Assembly: GCA_003560215.1 (NCBI GenBank) | Contig: PWIY01000094.1 | Location: 1 to 7,975 of the forward strand | DNA from: Bacteroidales bacterium | GTDB lineage: Bacteria > Bacteroidota > Bacteroidia > Bacteroidales > UBA7960 | Direction of reading: 5' to 3' | DNA: 7,975 nt | Shown: in pieces, positions 1-5,106 of the stretch | Layout: every line of letters starts with the position of its first letter | Numbering within the stretch: position 1 is the stretch's first letter | Position numbers and translations under genes: made by a program | Notes under the pieces: generated by a model | Seen by the model: the letters and a program-made list of their open reading frames with translations, nothing else | Told to the model about the DNA's origin: nothing | The model's database searches: none

Positions 1-1290
1 GATTTTATCTTCAGTTTTTCGCGTCTGCTCGATCCCCGTCTGAGCGCCCCGGGTGCCTGGGTCATGAACCAAGTGGCAAGGAAGGAAAACGGTGAACTGC
101 ACATGGAGGCTCCTGATGACACCACCCTTGTGATCCATATGGCGCAGCCGTTTCCGCCCATGCCCGGACTGCTTACCATGCAGTATTGTGCCGTGGTTCC
201 CCACGAAGCCATTGAGGCTTACGGCCAGGATTTCAGACGTAACCCCGTTGGGACGGGGCCGTTTCGCTTTGCATACTGGAGGGAGGGTGTCAAGCTGGTT
301 TACCAGAAAAACCCCAATTACTTTGAGTTTGAGGGTGGCCAGCGACTGCCTTACCTCGATGCTGTTTCCATCAGTTTTATCATTGACCGGCAGGCTGCTT
401 TCCTGGAATTCATCAAGGGAAACCTGGATGTACTGACCCGCGTGGATGCAAGCTATCAGGATGAATTGTTGACCCCCCGCGGCGAATTACAGGAGAAGTA
501 CCGTGATCAGATACAGATGATCAGCATGCCGTTTCTGAACTCTGAATACCTGGGCTTTCAGCTTGACGGGGAACGTGTGCCACCCGACTGGCCGGCTCGT
601 TCAAGAAAAGTCAGGCAGGCTGTGAATTACGGTTTTGACCGTGAAAAGATGCTGACTTTTTTACGCAATAACATCGGTACGCCTGCCCATGCCGGTTTTG
701 TCCCCCTGGGGGTTCCGGGTTTCAATGTAAACGAAGGCGGGTACCATTATGATCCGGACCGGGCCAGGCAGCTGCTTGCTAAAGCCGGTTATCCCGGTGG
801 GGAAGGGCTGCCTGACATTACACTGCATACCACACAGGCCTACCAGGATATTGCGCAATACATTCAGTTTGAGCTGGAACGCATTGGTATCAGGCTCAGG
901 ATCAGCGTGAATCCACCGGCTACCCACCGGGAGAAGATGGCCAATGCCGGCGCTCCTTTCTTCCGGGGCTCCTGGATTGCGGATTACCCTGATGCAGAGA
1001 ATTACCTGGCACTTTTTTACAGCCGGAACAAAACCCCGGACGGCCCCAATTACACCCGTTTTTCCAACCCGCATTTTGACAGTCTGTATGAGGCCGCCCT
1101 GTCAGAAACCAATGACAGTATCCGGATCGGGATGTACCGGCAGATGGACAGCATTGTGATTGCCGAGGCTCCGAAAGTATTTTTGTATTACGACCAGTCG
1201 ATGCGTTTTGCGCAGGATTACGTAAAGAACTTGTCGAACAATCCGCTGAATCACCTGGAACTGAAAAGAGTCAGGATTGATTCTGAATGA
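1..1290 (+). CDS. ABC transporter solute-binding protein, family 5 (peptide type), 5'-truncated
   Basis: Extracytoplasmic substrate-capture component of an oligopeptide/dipeptide/nickel-type ABC importer (SBP family 5, the DppA/OppA fold). The frame is open from base 1 with no stop, and the residues before the first ATG (position 64) already match the family (SFSRLLDP, as in the usual 'fSfeRlldP' region). The gene therefore starts upstream, and 429 residues are visible out of a usual 500-550. Diagnostic stretches are NPVGTGPFRF followed by an aromatic/basic segment ending KNPNYFE (codons near 241-330), and VRQAVNYGFDREKML (about 610-655), the classic 'vRqAlnyAiDre' motif. Its signal peptide or lipobox would lie outside the window, so membrane anchoring cannot be judged. 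No permease or ATPase gene follows; the next gene is convergent after 18 nt. The ligand (peptide or other) cannot be told from sequence. Confidence 0.92.
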   Translation, partial: DFIFSFSRLLDPRLSAPGAWVMNQVARKENGELHMEAPDDTTLVIHMAQPFPPMPGLLTMQYCAVVPHEAIEAYGQDFRRNPVGTGPFRFAYWREGVKLVYQKNPNYFEFEGGQRLPYLDAVSISFIIDRQAAFLEFIKGNLDVLTRVDASYQDELLTPRGELQEKYRDQIQMISMPFLNSEYLGFQLDGERVPPDWPARSRKVRQAVNYGFDREKMLTFLRNNIGTPAHAGFVPLGVPGFNVNEGGYHYDPDRARQLLAKAGYPGGEGLPDITLHTTQAYQDIAQYIQFELERIGIRLRISVNPPATHREKMANAGAPFFRGSWIADYPDAENYLALFYSRNKTPDGPNYTRFSNPHFDSLYEAALSETNDSIRIGMYRQMDSIVIAEAPKVFLYYDQSMRFAQDYVKNLSNNPLNHLELKRVRIDSE

Positions 1291-1308
1291 CAGGGGTCGC
1301 AACAAGGG

Positions 1309-2079
1309 TCAGCATTGAAGCTTCATGCCGTCAAAGGCAGGGAATATTCCATCCGGTAGTTCTTTTTCCAGATCACTGTGTTTGCCCATCTGATGGCTGA
1401 TATGGGTAATGAAGCCTTTTTCAGGTCTGAGGTACTGCAGGATATCAACGGCTTCTTCCAGGGTAAAGTGGGAAATGTGTTTTTCCCTGCGCAGGGCGTT
1501 GATCACCACAAAACGGGATCCTTTCATTTTGTTCAGCTCACCGGTTTCAATAAAGTTGGCATCGGTCAGGTAGGAGAAATTGCCGGTACGGTAACCGTAC
1601 ACAGGCATCCGGTGGTGCATGGCCTCAATGGGAGTCAGTTCCATGTCATTGATCCGGAAAGATGAGCCGTCCAGTTCATTCAGGTTAATATCGGGCACCC
1701 CGGGGTACGGATTTTCTTCAAAGGCATAAAAATACTCTTCCCTGATGGCGGTCAGCACCGATCTTCTGGCAAAAATATTCATGGGCTTCTGCTGGATCCA
1801 GTTAAAAGCCCTTACATCGTCGATGCCTGCCGTGTGGTCTTTGTGGTTATGGGTCACCAGAATCCCATCGAGCCTTCCTACCTTTTCGCGCAACATCTGT
1901 TGCCGGAAGTCCGGCCCGGCATCGATGGCCACCGTGGTGCCATTGTGCTGAAGGAGTGCGGCGGTTCTTAGCCTTTTATCATTTGTATCATTGCTTTGGC
2001 ATACATCACAAGTGCACCCCACAACGGGAATTCCCTGTGATGTGCCTGAACCCAGTATGGTTATCTCCAGCAATGCCAT
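1309..2079 (-). CDS. PhnP-like metallo-beta-lactamase-fold hydrolase
   Basis: Metal-dependent hydrolase of the MBL fold, closest by motif to PhnP (phosphoribosyl 1,2-cyclic phosphate phosphodiesterase). From the chosen start it is 256 residues, near the usual ~250. Visible motifs: ILGSGTSQG at the N-terminus; C22-x-C24-x2-C27, matching the three cysteines that hold the structural zinc in E. coli PhnP; the metal motif H77-N-H79-K-D81-H82 followed by GIDDVR; a probable metal His155 in HHRMPVYGYR; Asp173 in YLTDANF; and a late THISHQ with His226/His229. I chose the ATG at 2079 rather than the in-frame one at 2139. The family begins right before the ILGSGTSQG strand, and a -7 promoter element (2103-2110) would sit inside the longer version. 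No phn or C-P lyase genes are nearby, so the true substrate is uncertain. The fold is secure; the PhnP function is inference. Confidence 0.9.
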   Translation of the reverse strand: MALLEITILGSGTSQGIPVVGCTCDVCQSNDTNDKRLRTAALLQHNGTTVAIDAGPDFRQQMLREKVGRLDGILVTHNHKDHTAGIDDVRAFNWIQQKPMNIFARRSVLTAIREEYFYAFEENPYPGVPDINLNELDGSSFRINDMELTPIEAMHHRMPVYGYRTGNFSYLTDANFIETGELNKMKGSRFVVINALRREKHISHFTLEEAVDILQYLRPEKGFITHISHQMGKHSDLEKELPDGIFPAFDGMKLQC

Positions 2080-2102
2080 GGTGAATGCAATTGATATGCC
2101 GG

Positions 2103-2110
2103 CAAATATA
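2103..2110 (-). promoter_or_regulatory. Candidate Bacteroidota -7 promoter element for the MBL hydrolase
   Basis: Read on the minus strand, this is TATATTTG, a full match to the Bacteroidota -7 consensus TAnnTTTG. It lies 23 nt before the ATG at 2079, which would give a leader of under 20 nt. No TTG-type -33 element is found at the usual 19-21 nt spacing; the nearest TTG is 26 nt upstream. The call rests on the -7 box and its position only. Confidence 0.5.
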
Positions 2111-2166
2111 CATAATTGCCTCCGATCGGTCGCCAGCAATGGAAGGCCACTAAAAATACATCTTTA

Positions 2167-2198
2167 TTGGGTAATGATTGGTTTTTTTTCTATTTTTA
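2167..2198 (+). promoter_or_regulatory. Candidate Bacteroidota promoter for the exported protein gene
   Basis: TTGG at 2167-2170 could serve as the -33 element and TATTTTTA at 2191-2198 as the -7 element (7 of 8 positions of the TAnnTTTG pattern, last base differing). The spacing from TTG to TA is 21 nt, and a T-rich run lies between. Transcription would start about 60 nt before the ATG at 2266. The T-rich composition makes a chance match possible. Confidence 0.35.
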
Positions 2199-2265
2199 GA
2201 CCTGAATGAAAGATGTATGGTCAGAATAGCCTGATCTGCCCCATATCCATTTAATTTATGAAACC

Positions 2266-3009
2266 ATGAAAACATCAAAATCAAACTGCCTTGTGCTGTT
2301 CCTGTTGCTTGTTTTTCCTGCCGGATTGTTACATGCCCAGCAGGAGTCATTTCGCAGCGATGAACGCCGTATTGTAGTGGAGAGCAATGCCTCGCAGGAG
2401 ATTCAGGATCTCTTTGCAGAATCAACGGAGGCCATCGTTTACTATGAAAACCGGCAGGTCAGTCATTCCCTGAATTACAACCTGTTTTTTGATATTTTTT
2501 ATTACGAGGACAGCAGAAGGGGCTTTCGCTTGCTGGACAGGCCCCATGACATTGATTCAATACGGATCGGGGACCAGACCTTTACCTATCTCCCTGACCA
2601 CGGTTTTTTTGAAGTCGTGGAATCAGAACCCCTGCTGCTCAGGAAATATGTCATAGATATTTCTCCGAAGGTTTTGGTTGAGGGTCCGTATGGAAGCAAC
2701 GTACACTCCTCATCTGTTGAGGTGGTGATGAATTTCGATGGTGCCGGCGCAGGAGGCCGGGTCAATCCGACCATCCTTGTGCATAATCCTGCCGCAAACA
2801 GGATTGAGGTGACCCTGAACCGGCAGTCGCAATACCATATTCTGAAAAACGGGGTGCCGGTGAACGTCAGAACCAGGAGTTTGCTTCTCAGGCATTTCGC
2901 TGATCACCGCAGCGAAATCCGGCGGTTTGTCCGGAGAAATAACATCGATTTTGAGGTGGATCAGGATATGGCCACATTGGCTGAATTTGTTTATTCCATC
3001 ACACAGTAA
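2266..3009 (+). CDS. Exported protein of unknown function with Sec signal peptide
   Basis: I do not recognise a named family. The 247-residue product opens with a clear Sec signal peptide: basic start MKTSK, hydrophobic core at residues 8-22, and likely cleavage after Ala24 (LLHA then QQESF). There is no lipobox cysteine at the cleavage site, so it is probably periplasmic or outer-membrane associated rather than a lipoprotein. Residues 60-130 read as alternating beta strands with many aromatics (YNLFFDIFYY; FTYLPDHGFFEVVE; LLLRKYVIDI). Residues 205-245 look helical and basic (RHFADHRSEIRRFVRRNNIDF). The pattern of strands ending in 'FFEV..LL.KY' and then a C-terminal 'F.dh..ei..fv..n.id' helix recalls uncharacterised secreted Bacteroidota proteins, but this is recollection, not a family assignment. 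The gene stands alone, with the divergent MBL gene upstream and a 73-nt gap downstream. The start fits the signal peptide well. Confidence 0.85.
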   Translation: MKTSKSNCLVLFLLLVFPAGLLHAQQESFRSDERRIVVESNASQEIQDLFAESTEAIVYYENRQVSHSLNYNLFFDIFYYEDSRRGFRLLDRPHDIDSIRIGDQTFTYLPDHGFFEVVESEPLLLRKYVIDISPKVLVEGPYGSNVHSSSVEVVMNFDGAGAGGRVNPTILVHNPAANRIEVTLNRQSQYHILKNGVPVNVRTRSLLLRHFADHRSEIRRFVRRNNIDFEVDQDMATLAEFVYSITQ

Positions 3010-3031
3010 TGGCTGAAATGGTGCTCTGTCT

Positions 3032-3061
3032 GCACAATTTTTAGTAAATTGTGCGCAATTT
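3032..3061 (+). repeat. Two overlapping inverted repeats before the flavin reductase gene
   Basis: The first is a perfect 9-bp inverted repeat: GCACAATTT (3032-3040), loop TTAGT, AAATTGTGC (3046-3054). Its right arm is shared with a second repeat: AAATTG (3046-3051), loop TGCG, CAATTT (3056-3061). In RNA only one can form at a time. It could be the terminator of the exported-protein gene (the tail CAATTTTAA is a poor U-tract), an operator for a dimeric repressor, or a simple attenuator for the operon starting at 3083. The structure is directly visible; its role is not. I see no convincing TAnnTTTG promoter in this 73-nt gap. Confidence 0.55.
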
Positions 3062-3082
3062 TAACTGCAGAAAAACTGAGAG

Positions 3083-3595
3083 ATGGAGCAACTTTTCAAA
3101 AAGATTCATACTGAGGATATTCAGGACAATGTATTCAAACTGATCGGTAAGGATTGGATGCTGGTGACTTCAGGAAAGCCGGACAATTACAATATGATGA
3201 CGGCCAGCTGGGGTTGTGCCGGGGTACTGTGGCGCAAGCCTGTTGCCATTACTTTTGTACGGCCGCAAAGACATACTTTTGGCTTCCTGGAAAAGGAACC
3301 ATACTTTACACTATCTTTCTTCCCAGAAGCACAGAAAGAGTTGCTTAATCTTTGCGGGACCACATCCGGCAGAGATTTGAATAAAATGGATATTGACGGA
3401 CTCAGTGCGGTACAGACTCCCTCGGGATCGGTGGCGTTTGAGGAAGCGCGGCTGGTACTGGAGTGCCGGAAGATCTATTTTGACGATATCAAACCTGAGT
3501 TTTTCCAGGTTTTTGACATCGAAAAGGTTTATCCCGCCAAAGATTATCACCGTTTTTATATCGGGGAGATTCTTCAGGTCTGGGAAAAGAAATAA
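3083..3595 (+). CDS. Flavin reductase-like FMN-binding protein
   Basis: A 170-residue protein of the flavin reductase-like split-barrel family (flavoredoxin/FMN-binding type), normally cytoplasmic and full length at this size. Supporting segments: NMMTASWGCAGVLWRKP (residues 37-53), the usual 'n.mt.sw...~..~P' strand-loop lining the flavin; FVRPQRHTFGFLEK (58-71), which resembles the phosphate-contacting 'vr..r.T...i...' segment; SFFPEAQKELLNLCGTTSGRD (78-98), with the typical 'SGrd.dK' step; and a C-terminal HRFYIGEILQV (156-166), matching the 'H.~y.GeI' end of the barrel. It is first in a run of closely spaced genes with the DUF6913-like gene 27 nt downstream. Whether it reduces free flavin or acts as an electron carrier cannot be decided, and no link to the lysine pathway is evident beyond position. 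There is no Shine-Dalgarno sequence before the ATG. Confidence 0.9.
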   Translation: MEQLFKKIHTEDIQDNVFKLIGKDWMLVTSGKPDNYNMMTASWGCAGVLWRKPVAITFVRPQRHTFGFLEKEPYFTLSFFPEAQKELLNLCGTTSGRDLNKMDIDGLSAVQTPSGSVAFEEARLVLECRKIYFDDIKPEFFQVFDIEKVYPAKDYHRFYIGEILQVWEKK

Positions 3596-3622
3596 ATTTT
3601 ACAGCGGGAAATTTTCTGTTTC

Positions 3623-4183
3623 GTGAATATTATTCAAAGGATCAAGCGTAGCCTCCGGCGGTTTCTGATGCGTCGTTTGCTGAAGTCGGTCAACAGGCGG
3701 CGACGGGTGGTTGATTATGCCTCAGCCGAAAAAATTGCCCTGCTTTTCGGGTTCGACAGGGAAGAAGACCCGCGCACAGCCGCCGCCCTGGTCAAGCAAT
3801 TGAAGGATGATGGAAAGGAAATCAATGCCCTGGGCTTTGTCAATGCAGCACAAGTGCCGGAGGAAGTTTCCGTTTCAGAGCATACCCAACTTTGCTGCAA
3901 AAAGGATTTTTCCTGGTTGCTCAAGCCAAAACGGGGGTTTCTGAAGGAGTTCGCAAACCGTGAATACGACATCCTGATCGATCTTTCCTCACAGCAGGCT
4001 TACCCAATGAAGTTTATGGCTGCCCGGTCAGGGGCACATTTCAAAACCGGGGCTGCACATCCCGATACCAATGATGTGTTTGACCTGATCATGCAGGTGG
4101 AAGAGGATTGCCCGGCGGCTGAACTGGCCCGCCACATCATTCATTATTTAAAAATCATAAAAACCAAAAATACAGATGCTTAA
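3623..4183 (+). CDS. Small basic-tailed protein resembling DUF6913, upstream of dapA
   Basis: A 186-residue protein with no known biochemical role; I believe it belongs to the Bacteroidota family DUF6913, from pattern recall. It starts at GTG. The next in-frame ATG (residue 16) would cut off half of the strongly basic head, where 12 of the first 28 residues are Arg or Lys, as seen at the start of this family. The head is followed by DYASAEKIALLFGFD (31-45), a helix with Leu/Lys/Ala pattern (52-63), LGFVNA (70-75), and an acidic-hydrophobic strand YDILIDLSS (115-123) preceding AARSGAHFKTGAA (133-145), with a closing helix (164-180). There is no signal peptide or membrane span. The basic head could bind nucleic acid, ribosomes or membrane lipids, but that is speculation. 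Its stop overlaps the dapA start by 8 nt, suggesting translational coupling and a shared process. Confidence 0.8.
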   Translation: MNIIQRIKRSLRRFLMRRLLKSVNRRRRVVDYASAEKIALLFGFDREEDPRTAAALVKQLKDDGKEINALGFVNAAQVPEEVSVSEHTQLCCKKDFSWLLKPKRGFLKEFANREYDILIDLSSQQAYPMKFMAARSGAHFKTGAAHPDTNDVFDLIMQVEEDCPAAELARHIIHYLKIIKTKNTDA

Positions 4184-5078
4184 AAAGTTCAGGGGAACCG
4201 GCACAGCCATTGTCACACCTTTTCACAAGGAGGGAAACATTGATTTCAGGTCTTTTGAGGCCCTGATCGAGTACCAGATAGAGAACGGCGTGGATTACAT
4301 CGTTTTTCTGGGAACAACGGGAGAATCGGTAACCCTCAATGCCGATGAACAAAATGCAGTGATCAATTTTGCAGTGGAGATGGTAGACAAACGCGTGCCG
4401 GTGGTTGTTGGTATCGGGGGCAACAGCACCCGTGCAATAACCGATACCATCGGGAAAACATCCTTTGACGGGATCGATGCTGTATTATCTGTCAGCCCCT
4501 ATTACAATAAGCCGCAGCCCAAGGGAATTCTCTATCATTACAGGGAGATTGGAGCAGTTTGTCCTGTTCCGGTGATCATCTACAATGTGCCCGGACGCAC
4601 CGCCTCCAATATTGATTCGGATACCACGCTCCGTATCGCGGAAGAGGTGCCCAATGTGATTGCTGTGAAAGAGGCATCCAAGGATCTGGAGCAATGTGCC
4701 AGGATCATTCGTGACAAACCGGATGATTTCCTGGTCATTTCCGGCAACGATGAGCTGACCCTGCCTTTCATGGCCCTGGGGGGCGATGGGGTCATTTCTG
4801 TTTTTGCCAATGCTTTTCCCGGAGAATTTGGCAGAATGGTCCGCCTTTGCCTTGACAACCGTTTTGCGGAAGCCAGGGAAATACACAACAAGTTGCTTCC
4901 CCTGGTACAGGCCATTTATGAGGACGGAAGCCCGTCGGGCGTCAAAGCCCTGCTGGGAATTAAAGGACTGTGTAAAAATGTGGTGCGCCTTCCGCTGGTA
5001 AAGGTCAACCGGAGCCTGAACATGCAGATGTCAGATATGCTGGAGCAACTGGGTGAAATTCCGGTCCGGGAACCGTAA
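4176..5078 (+). CDS. dapA: 4-hydroxy-tetrahydrodipicolinate synthase
   Basis: Condenses pyruvate with L-aspartate semialdehyde to 4-hydroxy-tetrahydrodipicolinate, the first committed step towards meso-diaminopimelate and lysine, in the cytoplasm. The 300-residue TIM barrel is full length. Catalytic residues are all present by alignment to E. coli DapA: Schiff-base Lys165 in VIAVKEASKD, Tyr136 and Arg141 in YNVPGRT, Thr47/Thr48 in GTTGES, and Tyr110 in SPYYNKP. By contrast, several residues of the E. coli lysine-inhibition site are replaced: His53 by Ala56, His56 by Gln59 and Glu84 by Ala87, while Asn80 (Asn83) and Tyr106 (Tyr109) are kept. Feedback inhibition by lysine may therefore be weak or absent. 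The ATG lies inside the end of the preceding gene (8-nt overlap). Related aldolases (N-acetylneuraminate lyase, KDG aldolase) are less likely, given the intact GTTGES and the match through the whole barrel. Confidence 0.96.
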   Translation: MLKKFRGTGTAIVTPFHKEGNIDFRSFEALIEYQIENGVDYIVFLGTTGESVTLNADEQNAVINFAVEMVDKRVPVVVGIGGNSTRAITDTIGKTSFDGIDAVLSVSPYYNKPQPKGILYHYREIGAVCPVPVIIYNVPGRTASNIDSDTTLRIAEEVPNVIAVKEASKDLEQCARIIRDKPDDFLVISGNDELTLPFMALGGDGVISVFANAFPGEFGRMVRLCLDNRFAEAREIHNKLLPLVQAIYEDGSPSGVKALLGIKGLCKNVVRLPLVKVNRSLNMQMSDMLEQLGEIPVREP

Positions 5079-5106
5079 ACCATATACAAAATAATGCTCA
5101 ACGGGT

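Noticed and set aside
1291..1308. Possible terminator between the convergent solute-binding protein and MBL genes
   Set aside because: Only a 4-bp TGAC/GTCA pairing with a long loop and no T run is present.
2258..2269. Three-codon frame ATG-AAA-CCA-TGA whose stop overlaps the ATG at 2266
   Set aside because: It looks like a minimal upstream frame for coupled initiation, but it is so short that chance is the simpler explanation.
2150..2425. 91-codon minus-strand open frame across the divergent region
   Set aside because: It covers the start and signal peptide of the gene at 2266, has no coherent protein pattern and conflicts with both candidate promoters.
3010..3082. Lysine riboswitch before the dapA-containing operon
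   Set aside because: The gap is 73 nt, far shorter than the ~170-nt lysine aptamer, and shows only simple hairpins.
4485..4915. Two long minus-strand open frames inside dapA
   Set aside because: Both are antisense shadows of a fully conserved enzyme gene.
5079..5106. Separate promoter for the peptidase gene in the 28-nt gap after dapA
   Set aside because: No TAnnTTTG or TTG-type element is present at suitable spacing; a promoter inside dapA cannot be excluded.
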